The notes beneath the pieces are model-generated. The model saw only the letters and a program-made list of their open reading frames with translations. It had not been told where the DNA came from and did not search any database. Both the position numbers and the translations under genes were made by a program. Of a stretch of DNA of 40,659 nt, positions 26,464 to 34,702 are shown piece by piece. The DNA lies in assembly GCA_007116035.1 (NCBI GenBank), contig SKJG01000036.1, forward strand, positions 1 through 40,659. Direction: 5' to 3'. Numbering within the stretch: the stretch's first letter is position 1; each line of letters opens with the position of its first letter. This stretch comes from Thioalkalivibrio sp. (GTDB lineage Bacteria; Pseudomonadota; Gammaproteobacteria; Ectothiorhodospirales; Ectothiorhodospiraceae).

Positions 26464-27037
26464 GTCCAGTGCCCACGCCGGCCGGGGCCGACTTCGGAGA
26501 TGGTCCCACGCGACCTGTCTCACGGTAGCCGTCGGCCTGGCCCCGATGGCCACTCCGGTTCTGGCGAGCGAGGCCCAGCTCGACATCTTCGGCTTCACGC
26601 TGCGAATCACCGATGCCGACGGCGCGATCACGCACGTTCTGGAAGGCGAGCGCATGCAGCAGTTTGATGACATCGGGGAGCAGCACGCCGAGAAACCGCG
26701 GCTGGAGCTCCTGACCGACGGCCACATCGACTGGATCTGGACCGCCCCTGCCGCCATCCACTACCCCGCGGCGCAGCGCCTGGAGCTCATCGGCGCCACG
26801 GAGGGCCTGCGGCTCCCAAGCCCTCTGCATCCGCAGACCGAGATCGAGACCGCAGACGTCACCGTCCTGACCGAAAGCCGCGAGATCTTGACGGATGCAC
26901 GTGCGACGATGGTTCGTCCAGGGCTCTTCGTGACCGGTATCGGCATGTATGCGGACGTCGATGCGGACATCATCGAACTCCAGAGCGACGTCAATACCGT
27001 CTATGCTCCTGCGGACAGCGAGGGAACACCACCATGA
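26444..27037 (+). CDS. lptC: LPS export protein LptC
   Basis: Bitopic inner-membrane protein that takes LPS from LptBFG and passes it to LptA. 197 aa from a GTG start at 26444, inside the end of kdsC. Seen: basic N-terminus, one hydrophobic segment (about 24-41), then a beta-jellyroll domain of LptC type with LDIFGFTLRITDADGAITHVLEGERM and FVTGIGMYADVDADIIELQSDVNTVY near the end. Similarity is low, as usual for LptC, but the place between kdsC and lptA is diagnostic. The hydrophobic segment is weaker than a normal anchor and might act as a signal peptide. ATGA overlap with lptA. Confidence 0.88.
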   Translation: MPISNPESSAHAGRGRLRRWSHATCLTVAVGLAPMATPVLASEAQLDIFGFTLRITDADGAITHVLEGERMQQFDDIGEQHAEKPRLELLTDGHIDWIWTAPAAIHYPAAQRLELIGATEGLRLPSPLHPQTEIETADVTVLTESREILTDARATMVRPGLFVTGIGMYADVDADIIELQSDVNTVYAPADSEGTPP

Positions 27038-27546
27038 CCGATCGCATCCTGCCAAGGCTTCCGACTCTGGCCGCAGGCGCACTCTGTGGCCTCCTGCTCG
27101 CCGTCTTGCCCACGGCCCCGTCCGCGCAGGGCGCCGCCGACCTCGCGGTGCACATCAGTGCCGACAGCGCTCGGATGGATGAACGCCGGGGCATTGGCAC
27201 CTACAGCGGCAACGTCGTGGTCACGCGGGGGGACCTCACGTTACGCGCCGACCGGATCGTCATTCACGCTCCCGAGCGGCGCCCCGTCCGGATGGAGGCG
27301 GAGGGGAACCCGGTACGCGCCGAATCGCCGGATCTCGACAACCAGCCGCGCGTCGCAACGTCGCAGCGCATGGAGTACAGCTTCGACGACGAGGTGCTCC
27401 TGCTGCTGAGGGACGCACGGGTTCAAACCGTCACGGAGGATGCGCGCGGCGACCGCATCACCTACGACCTGGTGCAGGACATCATCAGCATCGAGGGCAC
27501 CCCGACCGAACGCGTCCACATCACCATTCAGCCCCGGCCGGAATGA
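27034..27546 (+). CDS. lptA: Periplasmic LPS bridge protein LptA
   Basis: Beta-jellyroll protein that polymerises into the periplasmic bridge carrying LPS to LptD. 170 aa with a signal peptide (about 1-31, ending SAQG). Seen: VHISADSARMDERRGIGTYSGNVVVTRGDLTLRADRIVI, the OstA/LptA domain pattern, and SQRMEYSFDDEVLLL. Starts in an ATGA overlap with lptC and overlaps lptB by four bases. Confidence 0.95.
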   Translation: MTDRILPRLPTLAAGALCGLLLAVLPTAPSAQGAADLAVHISADSARMDERRGIGTYSGNVVVTRGDLTLRADRIVIHAPERRPVRMEAEGNPVRAESPDLDNQPRVATSQRMEYSFDDEVLLLLRDARVQTVTEDARGDRITYDLVQDIISIEGTPTERVHITIQPRPE

Positions 27547-28328
27547 ACGCCAGCGTCAAAACCCCGATCTCCGATCCGATGGCCGGGGAGCACACCGCCG
27601 GCCCGGGACGCCTGACGGGAACCGGCCTGACCAAGCGCTACGGCAAGCGCACCGTGCTGCAGGACGTGGATGTGACACTCTCCCGCGGCGAGGTGGCCGG
27701 TCTGCTGGGGCCGAACGGCGCAGGCAAGACCACCTGCTTCTACATCCTGGTCGGGCTGATCCAGGCCGACGCCGGCAGCATCAGCCTGGCCGGACGCGAC
27801 GTGACCCGCGCTCCGGTGCACCTGCGCGCGCGCCTAGGACTCGGCTATCTGCCCCAGGAGGCGTCCATCTTCCGGCGCCTGACCGTCTGGCAGAACCTCC
27901 AGGCCGTGCTCGAGCTGCGACGCGACCTGGATTCCGGCGGACGCCGCGAAACGGGTGATGCCCTGATCGAGGAATTCCAGCTGGAAACCGTGCGCAACAG
28001 TCCCGGCATCGCACTGTCGGGTGGCGAGCGGCGCCGCGCCGAGATCGCCCGGGCGTTGGCCGGAAACCCGCAGTTCATCTGTCTTGACGAGCCCTTTGCG
28101 GGAGTGGACCCGATCTCCGTGGTCGAGATCCAGGACGTCATCGCCCACCTCAAGCAGCGGGGCATCGGCGTGCTGATCTCGGACCACAATGTCCGCGAAA
28201 CACTGGCGATCTGCGATCGCGCCTACATCCTCAGCGAAGGCCGGCTGCTCAGCGAAGGCACGCCGGCAGAACTGCTCGCCGACCAGCGCGTGCGGACCGC
28301 CTATCTGGGCGAACACTTCCGGCTCTAG
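27543..28328 (+). CDS. lptB: LPS export ATPase LptB
   Basis: Cytoplasmic ATPase driving LPS extraction by LptFGC. 261 aa, with about 20 more N-terminal residues than E. coli LptB. Seen: GLTKRYGKRTVLQDV, Walker A GPNGAGKTT (56-64), GYLPQEASIFRRLTV (Q-loop region typical of LptB), signature LSGGERRRAEIARAL, Walker B FICLDEPFAGVDPIS and switch ISDHNV. It starts inside the lptA end; lptF and lptG are not in the window, as usual. Confidence 0.98.
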   Translation: MNASVKTPISDPMAGEHTAGPGRLTGTGLTKRYGKRTVLQDVDVTLSRGEVAGLLGPNGAGKTTCFYILVGLIQADAGSISLAGRDVTRAPVHLRARLGLGYLPQEASIFRRLTVWQNLQAVLELRRDLDSGGRRETGDALIEEFQLETVRNSPGIALSGGERRRAEIARALAGNPQFICLDEPFAGVDPISVVEIQDVIAHLKQRGIGVLISDHNVRETLAICDRAYILSEGRLLSEGTPAELLADQRVRTAYLGEHFRL

Positions 28329-28440
28329 AAAATGAGGCCGGAGCCAGCCACAAGTCGCGCTGCACCAAAAGGCTGCACAACCATGGGCTCTGGCAGTACC
28401 ATGAAGACATGACAACCCCTGTCGCACCGGCAACCACCGC

Positions 28441-29862
28441 ATGCTGAAGTCGTCCCTGAACCTACAGCTGGGTCAGAACCTGACCATGACCCCGCAGCTG
28501 CAACAGGCCATCCGGCTCCTGCAGCTGTCGACCCTTGAACTGCAGCTGGAGGTACAACAGGCGCTGGACAGCAACCCGATGCTGGAGCTGGCCGAGGAGA
28601 ACCCTTCCGACGAGGCGCCCAGCCCGGAGACCAAGAGCGACGCCGAGCCCGAAGCGCCGACGATCGAGGGCTCCACGGACGAAGACAGCTGGGAGGAGCT
28701 CTCCTACACCGGGGGAACCGGAGTACAGGGGGCCATGGATGATCGCGACCCCTTCGAAAACCAGGCCGGCAGCGAGGGCGGGCTGCACGAGCACCTGCTG
28801 TGGCAGTTGCACCTCAGCCCGCTGAACGAGCGGGACCAGCGCATCGGCGACGCGCTGATCGACAGTATCAACACCGATGGTTACCTCGAAACCGACCTGG
28901 AAGGCCTGCAGCAGACCCTGGGTGGCGAGGAGGCGGTCGGGATCGACGAGATCGAGGCGGTTTTGCACTGGATCCAGCAATGCGACCCGGTGGGTGTCGG
29001 GGCGCGCGATCTGCGCGAGTGCCTGCTGATCCAGCTGCGCGCCATGAGCGACGAGACCCCGGCACATGCGGCGGCGCTGCGGATCGTCGACACGGGTATG
29101 CCGAACCTCGCGCGGCACGACTTCCGCGCCCTGCAGCGGGACCTGGGGCTCGACGAGACAACGTTGGCCCGGGCGGTGGAACTCATCCGGACCCTGAATC
29201 CCCGCCCCGGCAGCCATATCAGCGACCAGCCCCTGGAATACGTGACCCCTGATGTCTACGTGCGCCGCGACAACGGTGGCTGGCGCGTGGACCTGAACCC
29301 GGACATCGCGCCGCGCATCCGCATCAACAGTCTTTACGCGGGCATGGTGCGCCGGGTCAGCGATGCCCGCGACAGCACCTTCATGCGCAACCAGTTGCAG
29401 GAGGCCCGCTGGTTTCTCAAGAGCCTGCACAGCCGCAACGACACCCTGCTGCGCGTCGCACGTGCGATCGTGGAACGCCAGTCCGCATTCCTGGAACAGG
29501 GCGACGTGGCGATGCAGCCACTCATCCTGCGCGACATTGCCGAGGCCCTGGGCATGCACGAGTCGACCATCTCCCGCGTGACCACCCAGAAATACATGCA
29601 TACCCCGCGTGGCGTGTTCGAATTCAAGTACTTCTTTTCCAGCCACGTGGGCACCAGCGACGGCGGCGAATGTTCCGCTACCGCGATCCGTGCGATGATC
29701 CGCCAACTGATCAGCGAGGAGCCGCCGAACCGACCCATGAGCGATTCCCGACTCGCCCAGGTCCTCTCGGACCGGGGTATCAACGTGGCCCGGCGCACCG
29801 TGGCCAAATACCGTGAGGCAATGAACCTGCCGCCTTCCAGTGAACGGCGACAGCTCCTTTAG
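28441..29862 (+). CDS. rpoN: RNA polymerase sigma-54 factor RpoN
   Basis: Alternative sigma factor for -24/-12 promoters that needs enhancer-binding ATPases. 473 aa. Seen: the glutamine-rich activator-interacting region I (LQLGQNLTMTPQLQQAIRLLQLS), an acidic region II (about 55-90), the core-binding domain, the helix-turn-helix with LGMHESTISRVTTQKY, and the RpoN box ARRTVAKYRE (450-459). It follows lptB by 112 bases without a clear terminator and precedes hpf, the standard order. Confidence 0.98.
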   Translation: MLKSSLNLQLGQNLTMTPQLQQAIRLLQLSTLELQLEVQQALDSNPMLELAEENPSDEAPSPETKSDAEPEAPTIEGSTDEDSWEELSYTGGTGVQGAMDDRDPFENQAGSEGGLHEHLLWQLHLSPLNERDQRIGDALIDSINTDGYLETDLEGLQQTLGGEEAVGIDEIEAVLHWIQQCDPVGVGARDLRECLLIQLRAMSDETPAHAAALRIVDTGMPNLARHDFRALQRDLGLDETTLARAVELIRTLNPRPGSHISDQPLEYVTPDVYVRRDNGGWRVDLNPDIAPRIRINSLYAGMVRRVSDARDSTFMRNQLQEARWFLKSLHSRNDTLLRVARAIVERQSAFLEQGDVAMQPLILRDIAEALGMHESTISRVTTQKYMHTPRGVFEFKYFFSSHVGTSDGGECSATAIRAMIRQLISEEPPNRPMSDSRLAQVLSDRGINVARRTVAKYREAMNLPPSSERRQLL

Positions 29863-29893
29863 CCCCCGGTCCACCAATGCAAGGAGTGTGAGT

Positions 29894-30223
29894 ATGCAAA
29901 TCAATCTGACCGGTCATCACGTCGACATCACTGATGCCCTGCGTGACTACGTTCAGGACAAGTTCGAGCGCCTCGAACGGCACTTCGACCAGGTGATCGA
30001 TATCCATGTCGTGCTCACGGTGGAGAAGAATCACAACAAGGCCGAGGCCAATCTGCAGGTCAGCGGCAACCAGATTCATGCTGACGCCGTTCATGAAGAC
30101 ATGTACGCCGCGATCGACGCGCTGATCGACAAGACCGACCGGCAACTGATCAAGCACAAGGAAAAGATGAAGGACCACCATCGTGCCGAGGGCGCGCAAC
30201 GCAACCGCCAGCAGATTGCCTGA
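29894..30223 (+). CDS. hpf: Ribosome hibernation promoting factor HPF, short form
   Basis: Binds the 30S decoding channel in stationary phase and promotes 100S dimers. 109 aa, short type. Seen: MQINLTGHHVDITDALRDYVQDKFERLERHFDQVI and the basic helix DKTDRQLIKHKEKMKDHH. A strong ribosome-binding site (AAGGAG) precedes the ATG at 29894; the frame is open further upstream to 29840, but this lies in the rpoN end. Co-directional between rpoN and ptsN. Confidence 0.96.
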   Translation: MQINLTGHHVDITDALRDYVQDKFERLERHFDQVIDIHVVLTVEKNHNKAEANLQVSGNQIHADAVHEDMYAAIDALIDKTDRQLIKHKEKMKDHHRAEGAQRNRQQIA

Positions 30224-30226
30224 GCG

Positions 30227-30697
30227 ATGCGGATCGCCGATCTTCTCAATCCGGAACGGGTTCGCCTGGAGACCGGGATCGCGAGCAAGAAACGCGCGCT
30301 GGAGCTCCTCAGCGATGCGTTGTCCAGCGATCACGCCGATGGCGCCAGTCTCACGGCCAATCTGGTCTTTGACGCGCTCTCGGCCCGGGAGAAGCTCGGC
30401 TCCACCGGCCTCGGCCATGGGGTCGCCATTCCCCATGGCCGCATGGCCGAAATCGACCACCCCAGGGTCGCGTTGCTACGCCTGCACGAAGGCGTCGATT
30501 TCGACGCGATCGACCACGAGCCGGTCGATATCCTGATCGCGCTGATCGTGCCGGAAGAATCGACCAGCGAACATCTCGACCTGCTCGCGCAACTGGCGCG
30601 GAGCCTGTCACAACCCGACAACATTGCCGCGATCCGCCGCGCGGTCGACGCCACGGCCCTGTACCAGGCCGCGACCACCGCTTTCCGCGATGCCTGA
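30227..30697 (+). CDS. ptsN: Nitrogen-regulatory PTS protein EIIA-Ntr
   Basis: Phosphoacceptor of the regulatory nitrogen PTS, with known roles in potassium, nitrogen and envelope-stress control. 156 aa, PTS EIIA type 2 fold. Seen: the phosphorylation site in GHGVAIPHGRM (His70), the KRALELLSDAL helix, and VDILIALIVPEESTSEHL. It starts 3 bases after hpf and overlaps hprK by 8 bases. Confidence 0.97.
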   Translation: MRIADLLNPERVRLETGIASKKRALELLSDALSSDHADGASLTANLVFDALSAREKLGSTGLGHGVAIPHGRMAEIDHPRVALLRLHEGVDFDAIDHEPVDILIALIVPEESTSEHLDLLAQLARSLSQPDNIAAIRRAVDATALYQAATTAFRDA

Positions 30698-31661
30698 TAG
30701 CGTCACGCTGGCCGATCTGGTCGCGGCCTTGGGACCGCGCATCGGATTGGCGTACGCGCACGGCGAGGCCGAGGCCTCCCATCGTTTCCTGCACGAGCCC
30801 GGCGACAGCGACCTGCCGATGGCCGGGCACCTGAACCTGATCCGCCCGAACCGGATCCAGGTGATTGGGGACTTCGAGGCACGCTATGTCGAGACGCTCG
30901 GGCCCACCGAACACGAGCGACTGATCCTCGACCTCGCCGCCGCGGAGACCGCCGCGGTGATCTTTGCCGAGGAGACCTGCCCGTTCGAACAGATGCCCGC
31001 GCGTTGCGAACATCCGCTGCCGGTCATCCTGTGCACCCGGGCGGGCAGCCACGAACTCATCGCCCTGCTGCGCTATTTCCTGCAACAGCGCCTCGCCCGC
31101 TCGGTGGTGCGCCATGGCGTGTTCATGGAGATCCTGGGCGCGGGGATACTGATCAGCGGCGAATCGAGCGTCGGCAAGAGCGAGGTCGCGCTGGAACTCA
31201 TCAGCCGCGGCCACCGCCTGATCGCCGACGATGCCCCGGAATTCGCCCGGATCGCCCCCGACATCATCCGCGGAACCTGTCCGCCCATCCTTCGGGATCT
31301 GCTCGAGGTCCGAGGACTGGGCGTGCTGAACATCCGGTCGATGTACGGGGACTCGGCGATCAAACGCGGCAAATATCTGCGCCTGATCATCGACCTGCGC
31401 GACCGGGAAGAGACCACGCCGGTACCCGAAGACCGCATGAACGGCTGCCGGGGAGAAGTCGAGGTGCTCGGCCTGCGCATCCCGCTGGTCAGTCTCCCGG
31501 TCGCCCCCGGTCGCAACATCGCGGTGATGATCGAGGCCGCCGTCCGGGCACACCTCCTCCACCTGCAAGGCTATTCGGCCGGGGATGACCTCAGGGCGCG
31601 GCTGCGCCTGCAGTTGCAGGACGCGGAACCGGAGTTGTCCGCGGAAGGACGGGAGGCCTGA
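30690..31661 (+). CDS. hprK: HPr kinase/phosphorylase
   Basis: Bifunctional enzyme that phosphorylates and dephosphorylates HPr at Ser46. 323 aa. Seen: an N-terminal domain, then RHGVFMEILGAGILISGESSVGKSE with the P-loop at 157-164 (Ser where Gly is common), LIADDAPEF with the conserved Asp pair, the HprK signature EVRGLGVLNIRSMYG, and the C-terminal PVAPGRNIAVMIEAA. The ATG at 30690 lies within the ptsN end; upstream in-frame starts overlap ptsN too far. Enterobacteria lack this gene; here it sits between ptsN and rapZ, with its likely substrate npr two genes downstream. Confidence 0.96.
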   Translation: MPDSVTLADLVAALGPRIGLAYAHGEAEASHRFLHEPGDSDLPMAGHLNLIRPNRIQVIGDFEARYVETLGPTEHERLILDLAAAETAAVIFAEETCPFEQMPARCEHPLPVILCTRAGSHELIALLRYFLQQRLARSVVRHGVFMEILGAGILISGESSVGKSEVALELISRGHRLIADDAPEFARIAPDIIRGTCPPILRDLLEVRGLGVLNIRSMYGDSAIKRGKYLRLIIDLRDREETTPVPEDRMNGCRGEVEVLGLRIPLVSLPVAPGRNIAVMIEAAVRAHLLHLQGYSAGDDLRARLRLQLQDAEPELSAEGREA

Positions 31662-31663
31662 CG

Positions 31664-32545
31664 ATGCGCCTCCTGCTGGTCAGTGGCCTGTCGGGCTCGG
31701 GCAAGACGGTTGCCCTGCGCACCCTGGAAGACGAGGGCTTCTTCTGTGTGGACAATCTCCCGCTGGGACTGCTCGACCGCTTGATCGAGGAGTTGCGCAC
31801 CGGCAACCATCGCAATGACGGCAGGGTAGCGGTGGGCGTCGATGTGCGCAGCGGCCGGGATGCACTGGAGGGATTCGCGAAGACGCTCGCGAGCCTGCGC
31901 AGCCAGCCGGTCCAGGTCGAGGTCGTCTTCCTGCAATCTTCGGACGAGGCCCTGCTGCGCCGTTACCACCACACCCGGCGTCGGCATCCGCTGGCTCGCA
32001 AGGGACTGCCACTGGTCGAAGCGATTGCGCTGGAGCGGCAATGGCTGGGATCCATCGCCGTGCACGCGGACCTGAGTATCGACAGCAGCGACCTGTCCAT
32101 GCATGACCTGGCCCGCACGGTGCGCACGCGCCTGGCGACAGAGGGCGCGGAGAACCTCTCGCTGCTGTTTCAGTCCTTCGGCTTCAAGTACGGTGCACCG
32201 GTGGACGCCGACTTCGTCTTCGATGTGCGCTGTCTCCCCAATCCCCATTACGAACCGGGTCTCAGGGATCTCACGGGTCTCGATGGTCCTGTCGTCGACT
32301 TCCTCGAAGCCCATACCGATGTGTCGGAGATGTTCGACAGCATCCAGGCGCACCTGGGACGATGGCTGCCCAGCTTCGCCAGTGACCATCGCAGCTACCT
32401 GACCGTGGCGATCGGCTGCACAGGCGGTCGCCACCGGTCGGCCTATCTCGTCGATCGCCTGGCCAAGGCCTGGCAGGGGGCCGAAAACTTCACCGTCAGC
32501 ACCCGGCACCGGGAGCTCGACGATCACCCCATGGACGTGGAGTAA
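31664..32545 (+). CDS. rapZ: RapZ family nucleotide-binding protein
   Basis: P-loop protein; in E. coli RapZ is the adaptor that presents sRNA GlmZ to RNase E and so tunes glucosamine-6-phosphate synthesis. 293 aa. Seen: Walker A GLSGSGKT (8-15), FFCVDNLPLGLLD, the FSFGFKYG-like block (SFGFKYGAPVDADFVFDVRCLPNPHY), and the C-terminal IGCTGGRHRSAYLVDRLA implicated in RNA/ligand binding. It starts 2 bases after hprK and precedes EIIA-Man by 4 bases. No GlmY/GlmZ-like RNA is visible here. Confidence 0.97.
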   Translation: MRLLLVSGLSGSGKTVALRTLEDEGFFCVDNLPLGLLDRLIEELRTGNHRNDGRVAVGVDVRSGRDALEGFAKTLASLRSQPVQVEVVFLQSSDEALLRRYHHTRRRHPLARKGLPLVEAIALERQWLGSIAVHADLSIDSSDLSMHDLARTVRTRLATEGAENLSLLFQSFGFKYGAPVDADFVFDVRCLPNPHYEPGLRDLTGLDGPVVDFLEAHTDVSEMFDSIQAHLGRWLPSFASDHRSYLTVAIGCTGGRHRSAYLVDRLAKAWQGAENFTVSTRHRELDDHPMDVE

Positions 32546-32549
32546 GACA

Positions 32550-32975
32550 ATGTCCGTTGGTCTGATCTTGATCACGCACCAGCACCTTGGTGAAACCCTT
32601 CTGCAGACGGCCCGCAGCATGCTCGGAGAACTGCCGGAAGCCTGCGAGGCGCTGGCCATGTCGCAAAGCGATGACCCGGATGCGGTGGAGGCCGCGGCGA
32701 GGCGCCGCGTGCAGGCGCTGGATACGGGTGCCGGGGTACTGATCCTCACCGACATGTTTGGCTCGACCCCTGCCAACGTGGCCAGCCGCCTCGCACGCGG
32801 ACAGCAGCGCCGGGTCATCGCCGGGGTGAACCTGCCCATGCTCGTGCGCGTTCTGAACTACCGGGACCTGCCACTGACCGAACTCGTGAACAAGGCCATC
32901 AGCGGGGGCCACGACGGTATCCTTCTCTGCGACCAGGAATGCTCCGATGCCGCAGCGCGTAGTCCCCATCGTTAA
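32550..32975 (+). CDS. PTS mannose-family EIIA domain protein
   Basis: Stand-alone EIIA of the mannose/sorbose family (141 aa). Seen: the start SVGLILITHQHLGETLLQTA with the phosphoryl-accepting His10 at the same place as in E. coli ManX, LTDMFGSTPANVASRLA and VIAGVNLPMLVRVL. No EIIB, EIIC or EIID genes are nearby, so it probably has a regulatory task in the HPr/HprK relay rather than sugar transport. It overlaps npr by 29 bases. Such EIIA-Man genes beside hprK and rapZ are known from several proteobacteria. Confidence 0.94.
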   Translation: MSVGLILITHQHLGETLLQTARSMLGELPEACEALAMSQSDDPDAVEAAARRRVQALDTGAGVLILTDMFGSTPANVASRLARGQQRRVIAGVNLPMLVRVLNYRDLPLTELVNKAISGGHDGILLCDQECSDAAARSPHR

Positions 32976-33219
32976 CCGCCTGGGCATGCATGCGCGTGCC
33001 GCCGCGAAGTTCGTCGGCCTTGCCAGCCAGTACAAGGCCGATATCTTCGTGTCCCGGAAGGGACGCGAGGTGAATGGCAAGAGCATCATGGGCGTGATGA
33101 TGCTGGCCGCGGCCAAGGGCACCGAGGTGGAGATCCGCGCCGAAGGGGCCCCGGATGCGGAGGATGCCCTGGCTGCACTCAGCGCCCTGGTCGCCAACCG
33201 CTTCGGCGAAGAAAGCTGA
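32947..33219 (+). CDS. npr: HPr-family phosphocarrier protein (NPr type)
   Basis: Small phosphocarrier (90 aa) passing phosphate from enzyme I to EIIA proteins. Seen: NRLGMHARAAAKFV with the phosphorylated His15, and NGKSIMGVMMLAA with Ser46, the residue that HprK modifies; both sites are intact. Last gene of the ptsN-hprK-rapZ-EIIA cluster. Often an enzyme I gene follows in proteobacteria that have this cluster; here an AEC transporter lies downstream on the other strand, so enzyme I must be elsewhere. Confidence 0.97.
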   Translation: MPQRVVPIVNRLGMHARAAAKFVGLASQYKADIFVSRKGREVNGKSIMGVMMLAAAKGTEVEIRAEGAPDAEDALAALSALVANRFGEES

Positions 33220-33275
33220 AACTGGGGCTCCACGGTTTGCGGGCGATGGTGCTTGCCTACGAGGGCCGCAGGGAT

Positions 33276-33294
33276 GCAGTGCCGCCGGCACTGC
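33276..33294. terminator. Hairpin between convergent npr and AEC transporter genes
   Basis: GCAGTGCC and GGCACTGC form a perfect 8-bp stem around a GCC loop, 56 bases after the npr stop and 4 bases from the AEC stop. There is no T run on either strand, so it is at best a weak or Rho-assisted stop. Confidence 0.4.
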
Positions 33295-33298
33295 GCCG

Positions 33299-34234
33299 TC
33301 ACTGAAATACCGCCAGACCCTGCAGCAGTGCGAACCACAATGGCAGCGTGACCAGCGATAACGCCGTCGTCAGGGTGACGGCCGCGGCATACAGGCCCGT
33401 GTCCAGGCCAAACCGGTCGCAGAAGACGATCCCGAGCACCATCGCGGGCATGGCGGCTTCCAGCACCGTGCCCATCGCGGGGATGCCCTGCATCCCGAGG
33501 CCGACGGCCAACCCGAGCGCAACCAGGGGCGCTGCCAGCAGCTGGACCCCTGCCACCACCGCCAGCGCCGGGGCGTCACTGGCACGGAAACGGTCGAAGA
33601 CCAGTGCGAGCCCCAGGGAAAAGAGCATCAGCGGCGTGACCGCGTGTCCCAGGAACCCCAGCCACTCGTCCAGCCACGCGGGCATGGGGACCCCGGACAG
33701 GTTCAGCGTAACCGCGACCGCCGCCGCCCATACCGAGGGCACCGCGAACAGGCCGCGCAGCGGACCCACGTAGGATTCCGTATGGCTCCCGTAGTGGCGC
33801 GCGATCAGTACGCCGACGGTCAGCAACAGCGGAAGCGCACCGAAGAGGTCATACTGAATGGCCACCGCCCGGCCCGGCTCCCCAAACAGGGTGTCCAGAA
33901 TGGGCAACCCGAGGTAGACCGCGTTGGGCCACGCGGCGGCGAGCATCATTGCACCGACCGCCGCTCGGCTCGGCAGACAGACACGGCAGGCAGCGGCAGT
34001 GAGACCGAGCGCCGCCAATACCGTCAGGCCCGCCACGGCAGCGATCTGCAGCGAGACGAGGCCTAGCGGGGCGCCCCACAACACCTTCAGCACGAGTGCA
34101 GGCAGAAGCAGGTAATAGACCAGTGTGGTCAATACCCGCCGGGTCTCGTCAGCCCCAAGACCCCCGGGCCGCAAACGGCTCCAGGCGACGCCGCAGGCGA
34201 TCAGCGCACCCATCTGTGTCATGACTCCGAGCAT
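33299..34234 (-). CDS. AEC (auxin efflux carrier) family transporter
   Basis: Polytopic inner-membrane carrier of 311 aa with about ten hydrophobic helices in two halves. Seen: YYLLLPALVLKVL, AAWPNAVYLGLPIL with the family's N-x2-Y/F-x-G-x-P pattern, and the C-terminal half with MLFSLGLALVFDRF and EAAMPAMVLGIVFCDRFGLDTGLYAAAVTLTTALSLVTLP. Bacterial members move small carboxylic acids such as malate or malonate; the substrate here cannot be read from sequence. It starts 35 bases after the thioredoxin gene on the same strand, so it may be the last member of the mlaA-to-trx run. Confidence 0.9.
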   Translation of the reverse strand: MLGVMTQMGALIACGVAWSRLRPGGLGADETRRVLTTLVYYLLLPALVLKVLWGAPLGLVSLQIAAVAGLTVLAALGLTAAACRVCLPSRAAVGAMMLAAAWPNAVYLGLPILDTLFGEPGRAVAIQYDLFGALPLLLTVGVLIARHYGSHTESYVGPLRGLFAVPSVWAAAVAVTLNLSGVPMPAWLDEWLGFLGHAVTPLMLFSLGLALVFDRFRASDAPALAVVAGVQLLAAPLVALGLAVGLGMQGIPAMGTVLEAAMPAMVLGIVFCDRFGLDTGLYAAAVTLTTALSLVTLPLWFALLQGLAVFQ

Positions 34235-34269
34235 GGATGCGCCAACTACGGTTTGAGGTTATCGTGCGA

Positions 34270-34650
34270 TCAGGCGCCTCCCCCGGCATTCTCCTGCTGC
34301 TTGCGGATGTCCTCGTGCACTTGGGCCATGTCCAGGGCCTTGACCTTGGCGATCACGTCCTTGAGTTGGCCTGCGCTGAGCATCCCTGGCTGCGAGAAGA
34401 TGATCACCTGCTCACGGAAGATCATCAGCGTCGGGATGGACCGGATCTGAAACGCGGCGGCAAGCGCCTGCTGGTCCTCGGTGTTGACCTTGGCGAACGT
34501 CACGTCGTCGTGCTGTTCCGATTCGGCCTCGAAGGTCGGCGCGAAGGCGCGGCATGGCGCGCACCATGGTGCCCAGAAATCGACGATGACGATGTCGTTT
34601 CCGGTCACGGTGGATTCGAAGGTTTCCTGGGTCAATTCCTGAACAGCCAT
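34270..34650 (-). CDS. Thioredoxin-family protein with WCAPC site and C-terminal extension
   Basis: Cytoplasmic thioredoxin-fold protein of 126 aa. Seen: VDFWAPWCAPCRAFAP with the redox cysteines Cys30 and Cys33 and Ala in place of the usual Gly, VNTEDQQALAAAFQIRSIPTLMIF with the cis-proline, and a charged helical C-terminal tail (last ~20 residues) beyond the classic domain. The ATG at 34650 follows a GAGGAG ribosome-binding site. It lies between a Lon-N protein (52-base gap) and an AEC transporter. Disulfide reductase activity is probable; its specific partners are unknown. Confidence 0.92.
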   Translation of the reverse strand: MAVQELTQETFESTVTGNDIVIVDFWAPWCAPCRAFAPTFEAESEQHDDVTFAKVNTEDQQALAAAFQIRSIPTLMIFREQVIIFSQPGMLSAGQLKDVIAKVKALDMAQVHEDIRKQQENAGGGA

Positions 34651-34702
34651 GAACAGCTCCTCTTGAGTATTGTGCGGACGATACCAGCACATACCGCCGC
34701 TG

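Noticed and set aside
28389-28415. Possible -24/-12 (sigma-54) promoter before rpoN, with TGGCAG
   Set aside because: The GC of the -12 element is missing at the right distance, so an RpoN-dependent promoter is not supported.
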